Source: Bradyrhizobium sp. CB3481 (lineage in GTDB: Bacteria; Pseudomonadota; Alphaproteobacteria; Rhizobiales; Xanthobacteraceae). From it: 64,000 bases of DNA. Shown one piece after another: positions 31,700 to 41,780 of this stretch. The stretch lies in assembly GCF_029714305.1 (NCBI RefSeq), contig NZ_CP121647.1:5290501-5354500 (forward strand), given 5' to 3'. Below the pieces are notes generated by a model. It worked only from the letters and a program-made list of their open reading frames with translations, was not told the DNA's origin and ran no database searches. The position numbers were made by a program, and so were the translations under genes. Position 1 is the stretch's first letter; each line of letters opens with the position of its first letter.

Positions 31700-33226
31700 T
31701 CAGAAGTTGCGCCGAGCGTTGAGGAGCAGAGAGAGGGTATTCTGGTCCTTGAACTCGTAAGTCGCGGTCGGTTTGGGAGCACCCGGGCCGAAAAGCGAGG
31801 TTCCCGACATCTTCTGGTCGAGGTGGACCCAGAGGAGTTCCGCCGCGAACGACAGGTTCTTGACGGGAGTCCAACGGGTGATGACACCGAGCTGCGCAAC
31901 GTTGAAGCTTGGATCGCAGGTGTAGGTCGCGCCCTGGCCAGGATGGGTAACCGCGAAGGCGGCGCAGTACGCACCCTTGGCGGTCGACAGATCGCCCACG
32001 GCGCCATCGTAACGGACCGCAGAGTAGCTGCCGAACAAGCTCGTCGACCAATAGGGATCCCAGTTGTGATTGAACGCTCCGCGGATGCCCCAGGCCTTGG
32101 TCAGCTTGAGCTGGCCGTCGCCACCGAAGGCCGCCGGTAGGTAGATGGCGTCCGAGGTCGCACCGAGACCGATGCTCTGGTAAGCACCTGCAGCACTCGT
32201 ACCCGAGAACATCGCGAAGCTCGGCGAAAACCCCGAGGTCGAGATCACGTTCTTGGTCGTACCCACGGCGTAGGACGCATCTATCTTGATGTCGTCGCCA
32301 GGACCGGTCGGCAGATTCTTGACCTGCAATGCAGCCATCACCGAACCGCCCCACTTGCTGGCGGGGTGACCGGAGATTTCCGACAGAGCGCTAGGAGCTG
32401 CGGTGCCAGCCGTCAGGGTATCGTAGGAGCCGGAGACTTCATGCGCAGCAGCCGAAAACTGGAACAGACCCCAGGCCTGATCGACGCGGATGTTGCCCAC
32501 GATATCCGGCGCGTGCACGTTTGCATAGGCGTTGGGCGAGATGCCTACAACATTGATACCGACGGAACCCAGATTGTAGACCTGCGTGCGATTGTAGTAC
32601 ATCGGCGAGTCGAGGCCGATGGTGCCCGATACGCCGTTGCCGAATTGGGCGGTGTACTGGATGTTGTTCACGCCGGTGACGGTGTCGTGCCCGCCGAGCA
32701 GGGACGAGCTAAGGTTGCCCGGATAGCCGTGCCATGGTGTGGCGTAGGCGGATGCCGACTTACCGAAGGTGAAGCCGGCGAACTGGATGAAGAGGTTTTC
32801 CATGTAGACGGAGCTTCCGAACGGGAAACCAGAAAATGATGCGGTATTGTCGGGATCGTCGAAATCGAAGTCGATCTGACCGAACGTACGAACCACACCG
32901 TATTCAGTCGCGGTGCGCGTATCTACGGTCAACGCCATACGCGACCGAGCCGTGAAACGATCCGCGTAGCGATTGTGTTGACCACCGTTGCCGTTCCAGA
33001 ACGGACCATTGTGATTCCTGCCGTTAATTGTGGTGCTGGCTCGCAGATGACCACCGAGCTTAATGCAAGTATCGGTGCCTGGGACGTACCAGAACCCGGC
33101 ACCATACAGAGTGCAAACCTTCACGTATTCGATCGCTTTGGCCTTGACTGGAAGATCAGCGGCCTGCGCGCCGCCGCCCGCAAACATTGCTGCAGAACTG
33201 AGAATGAGACTCTTTGTCAGTTTCAT
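31700..33226 (-). CDS. Outer-membrane porin (rhizobial Porin_2 type)
   Basis: A 508-residue porin with a Sec signal peptide (MKLTKSLILSSAAMFAGGGA, cleavage likely after GAQA) and a mature start ADLPVKAKAIEYVKVCTLYG, the classic start of Brucella/Rhizobium Omp2b/RopA-like porins. Cysteine-containing CTLYGAGFWYVPGTDTCIKL, the GQIDFDFDD strand region and a C-terminal Phe (LLLNARRNF) fit a 16-strand beta barrel. TGGAGG precedes the ATG by seven bases. It is monocistronic, with its own terminator, and faces a divergent MarR gene. Palindromes in the shared upstream region suggest regulation by that protein. General uptake of small solutes is the known family role. Confidence 0.92.
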   Translation of the reverse strand: MKLTKSLILSSAAMFAGGGAQAADLPVKAKAIEYVKVCTLYGAGFWYVPGTDTCIKLGGHLRASTTINGRNHNGPFWNGNGGQHNRYADRFTARSRMALTVDTRTATEYGVVRTFGQIDFDFDDPDNTASFSGFPFGSSVYMENLFIQFAGFTFGKSASAYATPWHGYPGNLSSSLLGGHDTVTGVNNIQYTAQFGNGVSGTIGLDSPMYYNRTQVYNLGSVGINVVGISPNAYANVHAPDIVGNIRVDQAWGLFQFSAAAHEVSGSYDTLTAGTAAPSALSEISGHPASKWGGSVMAALQVKNLPTGPGDDIKIDASYAVGTTKNVISTSGFSPSFAMFSGTSAAGAYQSIGLGATSDAIYLPAAFGGDGQLKLTKAWGIRGAFNHNWDPYWSTSLFGSYSAVRYDGAVGDLSTAKGAYCAAFAVTHPGQGATYTCDPSFNVAQLGVITRWTPVKNLSFAAELLWVHLDQKMSGTSLFGPGAPKPTATYEFKDQNTLSLLLNARRNF

Positions 33227-33353
33227 TGATGAACCTCCAAGTTGGAAACGCCGTTTCCGTCCTTCAAAGATCCGTCGCTAGGAAGCCCGCCAGCTGGCGG
33301 CGGGTGCTTGACGGAACGACTTCGAGGCGCCCCCTCGCTGTCCATCGTGATAT

Positions 33354-33370
33354 AATTGCTCAAAGCAATT
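33354..33370. promoter_or_regulatory. Palindrome upstream of porin
   Basis: AATTGCT, three bases, AGCAATT: a perfect 7-bp dyad about 130 bases before the porin start, in an AT-rich stretch also containing ATTGTAACAAT. The size and AT-richness fit a MarR-type operator. It may be the target of the divergent MarR gene (inference). Confidence 0.5.
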
Positions 33371-33474
33371 GTAACAATCAAATAATTCGAGCAATCGTCT
33401 TAGGTTGGGAATGGTTGCAGAAGGGCAACAGTCACCTCACTTCCCGCAAACGTTGACGCCACTACTGGCGCTTA

Positions 33475-33513
33475 TTAAAAAGAAAAGCCTCCGGGGGGCA
33501 TCCCGAAGGCTTC
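33475..33513 (-). terminator. Orphan rho-independent terminator
   Basis: Minus strand AGCCTTCGGG pairs with CCCGGAGGCT (one G-U) around a six-base loop and is followed directly by TTTTCTTTTT. A strong terminator shape, yet no gene lies upstream of it on that strand; it is 250 bases before the porin start. It may end a small RNA, act in a long porin leader, or be a relic. Confidence 0.65.
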
Positions 33514-33565
33514 ACTTGGAGGTAATTCTTCGTCTCCCTCTGCAATGACCAGTGGCATGAATAGC

Positions 33566-33592
33566 TACAATCAATTGTATTTGTCAATTGTA
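33566..33592. promoter_or_regulatory. Palindromes upstream of MarR gene
   Basis: TACAAT-CA-ATTGTA (33566-33579) is a perfect dyad, followed by a second CAATTGTA half-site at 33585. Resembles MarR-type autoregulatory operators and shares the ATTGTA core with the porin-side sequence. Confidence 0.5.
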
Positions 33593-33722
33593 ATTTCACA
33601 TGGCGGCCGTGTCGTGGGGATACTTTTTTGGCTCGCCTAAGAGGGCTACGTACGTTCGCCCTAATGAGGAATCAGGTGCGCGCCCTATCCGGCGACACCA
33701 GAGATTTGGCAGAAAGACCGAC

Positions 33723-34205
33723 ATGGCCGAAACAAAACAACTCGATAGAGCCGTTAGCGAATTCATCTGGAACATTATTGAGATCCACTCCCAGCTCGAT
33801 GAAATACATAAGAGTTGGGCCCAGATGCTCGGAATAACCGAACCACAATGGTTGATACTGATGGCCATTGACGAGCTCGACAAAGGTTGCGGGGTCTCGG
33901 GAATAGCGGTTGCGAATAAACTCCGAATCCATCCCGCCTTCGTCACGAATCAAACGAAGAAATTGGAAAAAATGGAGTTGCTGGCCCGTGTAACGTCGCC
34001 TGAGGACGCGAGATTCCTGCAGATTTCGCTGACTCAAAAAGCGCGGGCGGAAATCACGAACCTGTCGATCAAAAGACAAGCCCTGAACTTGACGATGTTT
34101 GGCGACCTTGACGAGGAGTCCCTTCACTACCTCAACAAACGGCTAACTTCGATTGCCAAAAATAGCCGATTGGCATCTCAAAAACTAAGTTTAGGCGTAT
34201 TGTAG
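33723..34205 (+). CDS. MarR family transcriptional regulator
   Basis: A 160-residue winged-helix regulator: an N-terminal dimerisation helix (LDRAVSEFIWNIIEIHSQLD), the DNA-binding region (GITEPQWLILMAIDEL, VANKLRIHPAFVTNQTKKLE, wing VTSPEDARFLQISLT) and a C-terminal dimer helix. I choose the ATG at 33723 because the decayed paralogue at 45290 aligns from AETKQLDRA on and the upstream extension looks non-coding; AGAAAG precedes it. Divergent from the porin gene, with palindromes between. It likely controls the porin and itself, perhaps in response to an aromatic or phenolic ligand as in many MarR proteins (inference). Confidence 0.88.
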   Translation: MAETKQLDRAVSEFIWNIIEIHSQLDEIHKSWAQMLGITEPQWLILMAIDELDKGCGVSGIAVANKLRIHPAFVTNQTKKLEKMELLARVTSPEDARFLQISLTQKARAEITNLSIKRQALNLTMFGDLDEESLHYLNKRLTSIAKNSRLASQKLSLGVL

Positions 34206-34289
34206 GTAGGAGTGAGCGCCGCCGAGCTCGCCGGCGCCGTAAGGCCTGTGTTCCTGCTGTCCTGACCGACAAATGGCTATGGAGGTGAA

Positions 34290-34613
34290 CTGTGTGCGAG
34301 CTTATGCTCCAGCCATCGGAAGATGCAATCGTCGGAAGTGACAAAGTTCTCGATCTCCCCACGGAGTCCGGCTCGTCCGCGGCATAGCCAACTGCAGATC
34401 AACGCGTGCCGCCATGCAGTCAGCCCGTAGTTTGATCGCCTCCGACGCGCTGACGACGCCGTGCTCACCGGCGACAACGAGAACTGGGCATTTCAACTGT
34501 CGTATTAATCGCGAGCGACGCGCCGAGACTAAATGCACGTCCACTACATCTGGGGTCCTCATCCAGGACGGACGCCAGCCCCCCTCGCCCAATTCCAGAG
34601 GCCATCGTCGCAA
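34290..34613 (-). pseudogene. Alpha/beta hydrolase fragment (tentative)
   Basis: Minus strand reads LIRQLKCPVLVVAGEHGVVS then ASEAIKLRADCMAARVDLQL, resembling the C-terminal region of alpha/beta hydrolases where PVLVLxGExD precedes the catalytic Asp; here that position is Gly-Val. No N-terminal part, no start. A decayed remnant if the call is right. Confidence 0.4.
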
Positions 34614-34740
34614 ACCGCGGCAGCAACGAGGCGATCAGACACCGAGAAATCATTAGCCAGAACAAACGCATGAGGGCGATCGCTCAGGAGCGCCGTCGCT
34701 TCGGCAATAGACGCCTGCACGTGCAGCTCAATCGGGAGGG

Positions 34741-35694
34741 CTAAAGCATGATGGCATTAGGTTCGATAGCCTGAATTTTTGAGGTAGTTGGCGCATTCCT
34801 CGGAGGTGAAGGCATCGAGTGCGTGGCCGATTGCGGCGCAGACCGCGTCGACGGTTCGCGCGGCGGCTTTGCGGACAGGTGCTTGAGCTTGGCAAAGACC
34901 TGTTCAATCGGGTTCAGGTCGGGTGAGTATTTTGGGAGGAAGAAGAGCTTGGCGCCGACCGAACGGATGAGGTGGCGAACTGCTTTGCTCCTGTGGCTGC
35001 CGAGATTATCCAAGACGACGATATCGCCGGGTCGAAGGACAGGCAGAAGAACCTTCTCGACATAGGTGCGAAAGCTCACGCCGTCGATCGGCCCCTCGAT
35101 GAACCATGGCGCATCGATCCGGTCATGGCGCAGGGCCGCCAGGAAGGTCATGGTCTTCCAGCGGCCGTGGGGAACCTTGGCGTGAAGTCTGCGCCCGCGC
35201 GGCGCCCATCCCCGCAAGGGCGCCATATCGGTCCTGGTCCAGGTCTCGTCGATGAAGACGAGCCGCTCAGCTTCGACGCGACCTTGATATTTTGACCACT
35301 GGGCCCGCCGCCGCGCGACCTCGGGTCGATCGCGTTCGCCAGCCGCCACGCTTTTTTTGAAGCTGAGCTTCTCGGCATGCACGAAGTCCCATACCGAGTG
35401 GTAGTCGACCTTCAGGCCGCGGCCGGCAAGCTCGGCAACGAGACCGCGTATGGTGAAATCGCCGTCCCTGATCCGCTGCGACAGCCAGACTGCGTGGTCT
35501 CCCGAAACCGCCTTCGGCTTGTGACCGCCCATCTGGCCAGGCTCAACGCTGCCGGTTTCGTCGACCCGCTTCATCCAGCCAATGGCGGTGCTGATCGCAA
35601 CCCCAAACTGCTTGGCGGCCTGATTGCGAGACATCCCGCCCTCGATCGCGGCCACCACACGCTTGCGAAGATCCAGAGAATAAGGCTTGCCCAT
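34741..35694 (-). pseudogene. IS630-family transposase, 3' frameshift
   Basis: From MGKPYSLDLRKRVVAAIEGG it shows the helix-turn-helix domain (MSRNQAAKQFGVAISTAIGW) and the DDE triad (FIDETWTRTDM, VVLDNLGSHRSKAV, YSPDLNPIEQVF). After AKLKHL the frame slips to SAKPPREPSTRS; one reading frame over, the expected RTVDAVCAAIGHALDAF and CANYLKNSGY can be read down to TGA. So one base change near 34870 alters the last 50 residues after the catalytic Glu. Ends of the element are not sharply visible. Confidence 0.8.
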
Positions 35695-35721
35695 CCATGC
35701 TGGCCTCCGCCCAGCCAGCAT

Positions 35722-36106
35722 GGTGAATCAGAAACGCACTGATTTGGGAATCTTGAGGGTTCTGTGAGGTCGCTGGGCAAAGGCCCGCCGCGCGCCCTGT
35801 CGTAGCGTGCGACCTCATAGAAGCCGGATTGAACGAAGCCGCGGAGTTGTGGGCGCTATGGGGATAGTGCCGCGGGTGCTGCTGCGGGGCATGCGCGGCT
35901 GTGGTCGCCACGCGTCGGCGAGACATTCATTGGATGTGAGCGGCCCGATTGATCGGGCCAAGGGCGCGATCCAGCGAGCGATCTGCTGCGCTGGGATGCG
36001 TGACCGAACGATTGGCGGGATGTTCGGCGACGAACGCGGCCACGGCGACATCGGACGTTGCCACCGACAAGGTGATCGCGGAAGGGGTGGATGGTGCAGG
36101 CGCTGG
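35722..36106. other. Gap between IS630 and IS91 elements
   Basis: Non-coding; probably the IS630 right end and the oriIS/terIS side of the IS91-like element. No clear boundary found. Confidence 0.35.
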
Positions 36107-37155
36107 TCATGACGTGTTACAACGAAACGGATGGTCGCGCGCGCAGGCTCGCGGGATGACGTCGACGCGCCGCATGGTGCCGCCGCAATGTGGGCATGCG
36201 GGGATCTCGCATTTGACGAGGGGATCGGCTTCCGGATCTGGCGGAAGATGGCGGACAGCGAGGAGCTGACGGCAGAGGGCGATTTTGTCGCTGCGTCCGC
36301 CATTGGCGAGGAAGCCATAGTGGCGGATGCGGTGGAAGCCGTCCGGCAGGGTGTGCAGGAGAAAGCGACGGATGAACTCACCGGCATCGAGCGTCATCAC
36401 CTTGGCTTTACGATTCTGCCGATAGTCTTTCCAGGAAAAGCTCACCTTACCATCGGCGAGTGAGATCAGCCGACTGTTGGCGATGGCGACGCGATGCGTA
36501 TAGCGGCCGAGATAAGCCAGCACCTGTTCGGGTCCGCCGAACGGTGGCTTGGCGTAGACGACCCAGTCGGTCCGTCGGAGCTGACCGAGCCGCTGGGTGA
36601 ATGCGGCGGGATTGGCGAGATGGGCGAGATCGCCAAAAAAGCCCAACTGGCCAGCCACGAAGGCAGCTTGCAGCTCTTGCAGAAACAGGCGGCGGAACAG
36701 CCGAGAGAGGACGCGCACCGGCAGGAAGAAGCCGGGCCGGCAAGCGACCCATCGTGTGCCGTCGAGTGAAGGTCCACCACCAGGCACGACACAGTGGACA
36801 TGCGGATGGTGTTGCAGGGTCTGGCCCCAAGTATGGAGGACGGTGGTCACGCCGAGCTGGGCGCCGAGATGCTTGGGGTCGGCCGCGATGGCGATGAGCG
36901 TCTCCGCGGCGCAACGGAACAGGATGGCATAGACCACCGCCTTGTTCTGGAAAGCAATCTCTCTGGCCGGCGCCGGCAATGTGAAGACGACGTGGAAGTA
37001 CGGCACGGGAAGGAGTTCGGCTTGTCGCTCGGCAAGCCATTGCGCGCGCGCCGAGCCCTGGCACTTCGGGCAATGCCGATTGCGACAGGAGTTGTAGGCA
37101 ATGCGGGTGGCACCGCAGTCGTCGCATTGCTCGAGGTGGCCACCGAGCACAGCCG
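36107..37155 (-). pseudogene. IS91-family transposase, main part
   Basis: HUH-type rolling-circle transposase. It has the zinc-binding region (HLEQCDDCG, NSCRNRHCPKCQ), then VVFTLPAPARE, the metal-binding HHPHVHCVVPGGG (HUH motif), and LAYLGRYTHRVAI with the catalytic Tyr, ending with a Cys-rich tail CPHCGGTMRR. It is joined seamlessly to 40191-40314 once the IS256 and one target copy are removed: ITACR continues TAVLGGHLEQ. The reconstituted gene would have 390 codons, so only the insertion breaks it. Confidence 0.88.
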
Positions 37156-37383
37156 TCCGGCATGGGGAATATCCGAAATTTTGTGTAAGCGATTTCTGTG
37201 AAGGTTGAAGTTGGTATTTGAGATATTGACTGGTGGCATCGACGGCATGGCCGACCACTTTGCTTGGCCGGACCGAGCGGTCAAGCCCCGAAGCCGCGCA
37301 GCGGCGCGCCGCAGGCGCGGGGCTTGACGGCGAAGGTTCGGACCAAGCGATCATCGTCGGCGCCGTGATGTCGATTGTGCTCA

Positions 37384-37828
37384 TCAGCGGGCGGTTCCTG
37401 GAAACCGCGCACCGAAGTGGATGGCGAACTGCCCCATGGCGGCGGTCCATTCGACCGGCCGCCGCCAATGAACGCCGGCGTTCTTGATGGCGAGATACAA
37501 GAGCTTGAGTGCCGCCTCGTCGGTCGGGAAGCTGCCGCGGGTCTTGATGATCTTGCGCAAGCTTCGGTGCAGCGCCTCGACCGCATTGGTGGTGTAGATC
37601 ATTTTGCGGATGCTTGGTGCGAAGGCGAAGAACGGCACCACGTGCTCCCATGCATTGCGCCAGATCTGGCCGATGGCGGGATAGCGCTTGCCCCATTCGG
37701 CCTCGAACTCGGCAAGGCGACGCGCCGCTGCGTCGGCGCTCTCGGCGCGGTAGATCGCCTTGATCGAGGGCAGGATCGCCTTGCGATCCTTCCAGGAGAC
37801 GAAGGCAAGGCTGTTACGGATCAGGTGC
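37384..37828 (-). pseudogene. IS256 transposase, C-terminal part
   Basis: Reads HLIRNSLAFVSWKDRKAILP, EFEAEWGKRYPAIGQIW, then KMIYTTNAVEALHRSLRKII with the last catalytic Glu region, and ends FPGTAR. Directly continues the N-terminal part at 39344-40128 once the IS1182 is removed: ALVQTCIV then HLIRNS. The restored gene is 410 codons including stop. Confidence 0.88.
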
Positions 37829-37833
37829 ACGAT

Positions 37834-39343
37834 GGGGTTGTTGAAGAAGTCTGCAGACGTTGATTCACTGGTCCCGCCGGTTCTCTTTGATTCGCGAGGT
37901 GGGCAGGATGCTAGGCCGGAAAGAGCGCGATCAGCTGGAGCTGTTCATCACTGGTTCGTTGCGACAGCTCGTTCCAGACGACCACATCCTCGCTCGTGTC
38001 GATCGCGTGTTGGACCTCTCGTGGCTGCGTGACGAGGTCACCGATCTCTACTGCACAGATACCGGACGCCCGGGGATCGACCCCGAAGTGGCTGTTCGGC
38101 TCATGGTTGCCGGCTTTCTGCTGGGAATCATCCATGACCGACGGCTGCTACGCGAGGCGCAGGTCAATCTCGCGATCCGTTGGTTCGTCGGCTACGGTTT
38201 GCACGAGGTGCTACCCGACCACTCGTCGCTGACGCGCATTCGCCAGCGCTGGGGTGCCGAGCGCTTTCGCAACATCTTCAAACGCACCGTGAAGGCGTGC
38301 ATAGCAGCCAAGATTGTGGCCGGCGAGATCATCCATATCGATGCATCGCTGATCCGTGCGAATGTGAGCTGGGACGCTTTGGCCGTACGCCATGTTGCCG
38401 ACGTAGAGGCGGCGAATCCATCCGAGTTCGGATGGGAAGACCGTCAGAGCGGCAAATACAAAAGATCTGCACGACCGACCCCGATGCGACTATGGCGACG
38501 AACGGTCGTAACCGTCATCTCGAACCCTCCTATAAACAACATACGGCTGTCGATGATCTGAAGGGCGTCGTTGTCGACGTCGAGGTGACGACCGGCGAAC
38601 AGAACGAAGGCATGGCCCTAGAAGCTCAGCTCGATGCCATCGCCTTGACAACCGGTGTCGCTATTAAGACGGCGACCATGGATGCAGGCTACGCCTATGC
38701 TAAGGTTTTTCGGGCGTTGGAGGACCGCCAGATCGATGCCGTTGTACCAGCCAAGGCCGAACGGCAACCTGGCAAGGTCATACCGACGCGGCGCTTTAGG
38801 CTCGATGCCAAGCACAACCTGGTGCGCTGTCCAACCGGCAAGATCCTGCGGCCCAAAGGCAAGCTGCAACGGGACTCTTTCCAACACTTCCATGCGAGTG
38901 GCAAAGACTGTTCGGCCTGTCCCCTGCGGCCGCATTGCGTGAGCCCCTCCCGCCACGCTCGTGTGGTCGTGTTCAATGTCAACCACCCGTCGTTACTGAG
39001 AGCGCGGCGCAAGAGGCTCAGATGGGGGGAGCATGAACGCCATCTCTATCGGCGTCATCGTTGGCGGGTCGAGGGCGTCCATGGCGAAGCCAAGACTTGG
39101 CACGGTCTCCGTCGCGCCATACGCCGTGGCAGAGACAACATGCGTATCCAGGCTTTCCTGACCGCCGCTGCTATCAATCTGAAGCGGTTGGCCGCAGCCG
39201 CTTTAGCCATTTTGCTCGTGTTCGCTCCTCACGCTAACGATCGGCCGTTTAAGGATCGCCTCGACCTGAGGCCTCCCAACGGCGCGACTGTCATCTTGCA
39301 AGAACGCGAGTCAATCGAAGATACGGGCTTCTTCAACGACCCC
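37834..39343 (+). mobile_element. IS1182-family element inside IS256
   Basis: Bounded by ACGAT at 37829-37833 and 39344-39348. Terminal inverted repeats GGGGTTGTTGAAGAAG on the left and GGGGTCGTTGAAGAAG read inward from the right. 1510 bp, with one frameshifted transposase gene. Confidence 0.88.
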
Positions 39344-39376
39344 ACGATGCAGGTCTGCACCAGCGCTTGCGGGTAG
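37908..39376 (+). pseudogene. IS1182-family transposase, frameshifted
   Basis: N-terminal half from ATG 37908 (MLGRKERDQLELFITGSLRQ) with VRLMVAGFLLGIIHDRRLLR and IIHIDASLIRANVSW. At about 38460 the frame breaks in a short A-run (SGKYKR-SARPT); one frame over it continues as KICTTDPDATMA, TATMDAGYAYAKVFRALEDR, CSACPLRPHC and RWRVEGVHGEAKTWHGLRRA. A single lost A explains it. The second half reads out of the element and stops in flanking IS256 DNA at 39376. Confidence 0.85.
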
Positions 39377-40128
39377 ACCGAATTGATCGCTTCCGGGAAG
39401 CCCTTCAACCCGTCGACAACGGCGATCAGGATGTCGTTGACGCCGCGCGTTTTGAGCTCGTTGACGACCCGCAGCCAGAACTTGGCGCCTTCGGTCTGCT
39501 CGATCCAGAGCCCGAGCACGTCCTTCTCGCCGTCGCTGTTGTAGGCGAGCGCGACATAGACGGCCTTGTTCTTGACCAGTCCCTCGTCGCGTATTTTGAC
39601 CCGCAGCGCGTCGAAAAACACGATCGGGTACACGGCATCGAGCGGCCGGCTCTGCCATTCCCGGACCTCCTCGAGGACGGCGTCGGTCACCCGGCTGATC
39701 AGGTCGGGTGAGACCTCGGCACCGTACAGCTCGGCCAGGTGGCCCTGGATCTCCCGCACCGTCATGCCGCGGGCGTACAGGCTCAGGATTTTGTCGTCGA
39801 AGCCATCGAACCGGGTCTGGCCTTTGGCGATCAGCTGCGGCTCGAAGCTGCCGGCGCGATCGCGCGGCACGGCAATCTCGATCTCGCCGTCTTCGGTCAG
39901 GATCGTCTTCGAACTCGTCCCGTTGCGATTGTTGCCAGTGCCCCGGCCGCCAGGATCACCCTTCTCGTAGCCCAGATGCTCGGTCAGTTCGGCCCCAAGC
40001 GCTCGCTCGATCAAGGCTTTCTTAAGCTGTTTGAACAACCCGTTCTCGCCCGTCAGGTCCTCGGGCTTGCTGTAGTTCGCCAGAAGCTGGTCCAGCAGTT
40101 CAGGAGTGATCGTCGAATCAGTCGGCAT
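39344..40128 (-). pseudogene. IS256 transposase, N-terminal part
   Basis: Begins MPTDSTITPELLDQLLANYS, continues with ELTEHLGYEKGDPGGRG, the conserved EIEIAVPRDRAGSFEPQLI and LYARGMTVREIQGHLAELYG, and the catalytic-core stretch YPIVFFDALRVKIRDEG to VYPQALVQTCIV. There the IS1182 insertion ends it (the frame runs on into the IS1182 to 39229). Confidence 0.88.
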
Positions 40129-40190
40129 GTGAGTCTCCCCTCAAAGGTAAACTCACAGAAACCTACTTACACATCGTTCCGGACACCCTC

Positions 40191-40314
40191 TCCGGCATGC
40201 CGTGATCGCACCCATGATGCGCCGCTCGACGCGGCCCAGATGCCCGGCACGGGCTTGCCGAAACGCTTCGCCGTGGCGGCGGAAGATATCCGCCACTTCC
40301 AGAACCGGAGCCAT
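40191..40314 (-). pseudogene. IS91-family transposase, N-terminal part
   Basis: Minus strand MAPVLEVADIFRRHGEAFRQ then ARAGHLGRVERRIMGAITAC: the N-terminal region of IS91 transposases. The ATG at 40314 overlaps the stop of the upstream integrase reading frame. Separated from the rest of the gene by the IS256. Confidence 0.82.
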
Positions 40315-40323
40315 CAGGTCCGC

Positions 40324-41165
40324 TCAGCCGGGCGGCACGACCTCCAGGCGGAGCCAGTCAAGCGGACTGGGCGTATTGCTTGGGTATAGCGCGCCGTGCT
40401 GGCCAGACTGGCATGGCCGAGCAGCACCTGGATGATGCGTACGTCGGCCCCGTTCTCCAGGAGATGGGTCGCGAATGTGTGCCGCAGCGTATGCACTGTC
40501 ACTGACTTGCTCAAGCCGGCCGCAGCACAGGCTGAACGGCACGCGGCGTGCAGCACGTTCGGGACGAGCGGACGCTCATCGTCGCGACCGGGAAACAGCC
40601 AGCGCTTTGGCCGAGTGAGCCGCCAATACGTCCGCAGAATCCTCAAAAGCTGCGGCGAGAGCATAACGTAACGGTCCTTGCCGCCCTTGCCGTGCTCGAC
40701 CCGGATCAACATCCGTTGGCTATCAATGTCGACAACCTTCAAGAGGACCACTTCCGATACGCGCAAGCCTGCGGCATAGACGGTGGTCAACGCGGTACGG
40801 CTCTTGAGGCTCGGGATTGCTTCCAGGAAGCGAACGACCTCGTCGGCGCTTAGCACGACCGGCAGTTTGCGTGGTTTACGCGCATAGGCGATGCGCTCCG
40901 GAACGGCGTCATGACCAAGCGTCACGCCGTAGAAGAACCGCAGCGCGCAGACGATCTGGTTCAGCGCCGGCCAGGATATCCCGGTCGCAACCAGATGAAC
41001 CTGGAAGGCACGGATATCCTCCAGGTCAAGGCGGTCCGGAGAACGACCGAAATATCGGCTCAACTTCGCTACGGCGTTGAGGTAGGATTGCTGCGTCGCC
41101 GGTGACAGATTGCGGACCGTCATGTCCTCGATCATGCGGCGGCGAAGTGGGCTGATCTCAGCCAT
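40324..41165 (-). pseudogene. Tyrosine recombinase of IS91-like unit
   Basis: A phage-integrase-type protein of about 280 residues: N-terminal SAM-like domain (LSPATQQSYLNAVAKLSRYF), catalytic Arg in YAAGLRVSEVVLL, HTLRHTFATHLLENGADV with the HxxR box, LGHASLASTARYTQ with the catalytic Tyr. Just after ARYTQ the frame slips; the neighbouring frame gives SPLDWLRLEVVPPG and stop, as expected. All catalytic residues precede the break, so activity may survive. AGGAGG lies just before the ATG. Such recombinases accompany IS91-type transposases in rhizobia. Confidence 0.75.
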
Positions 41166-41309
41166 CGGAAACCTCCTGTCTAAAGGGTTGGGCTGCGAAA
41201 ACCCGCAATCCTCTCAGACAGGAGGCAATCCTTGCTACGACTCCCTACATGCCGCGCCAGCGGCTTCGTTCAATCCCAAATCGATTCAACCTAACCCCAT
41301 TCCGCTTTA

Positions 41310-41780
41310 GCTGGTCAACCGGAAGAAGCTCCTCCGGCTCTACCAGGAAGAGAAGCTCGCGGTGCGCCGCCGTGGCGGCCGCAAGCGAGCATTGAGATAA
41401 GGGCACCGATGATGGATGATGGTGCCAATGGCCTCCAACGATCACTGGTCGCTGGACTTCATGTCGGATAGCTCACGGACGGCCGCCCCTTCCGTACCTT
41501 GACTGTGTCCACGAGGGCACCCGTGAATGCCTTGCGCTGGTGGCCGATCTTTCGCTCACCCGGGCGGCACGGGAACTGGACCGGCTAATGACCGAGCGCG
41601 GCAGGCCCAAGATGGTGCTCAGCGACAACGGCACCGAACTGCACCAGCAACCCCCATCTGACATGCGCCGGTCAGAGACGCGTCGCCTGGCATTACATCG
41701 CGCCTGGCAGGCCCATGTAGAATGCCTTCATCGAGAGCTTCATGTACAGACGGCCCCGCGCATGGAAGGGATTTAAGCAG
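41310..41780 (+). pseudogene. IS3-family orfB fragment
   Basis: Plus strand reads KKLLRLYQEEKLAVRRRGGR, then SNDHWSLDFMSD and, frame-shifted, LDRLMTERGRPKMVLSDNGT with part of the DDE core. Several frameshifts, no start, no proper C-terminus. Confidence 0.72.

Larger units (their letters stand above)
37165..40190 (-). mobile_element. IS256-family element, interrupted by IS1182
   Basis: Flanked by TCCGGCATG at 37156-37164 and 40191-40199, a 9-bp target duplication (8-9 bp is usual for IS256). Ends are related inverted repeats: GGGAATATCCGAAATTTTG on the left and GGGTGTCCGGAACGATG read inward from the right, both followed by GTGTAAG. Confidence 0.88.
36107..41165 (-). mobile_element. IS91-like element with nested IS256 and IS1182
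   Basis: Coordinates cover the coding part only. An integrase gene followed by an IS91 transposase gene on the minus strand is the layout of rhizobial IS91-like units. The transposase is split by an IS256 (37165-40190, 9-bp duplication) that is itself split by an IS1182 (37834-39343, 5-bp duplication). Confidence 0.8.
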
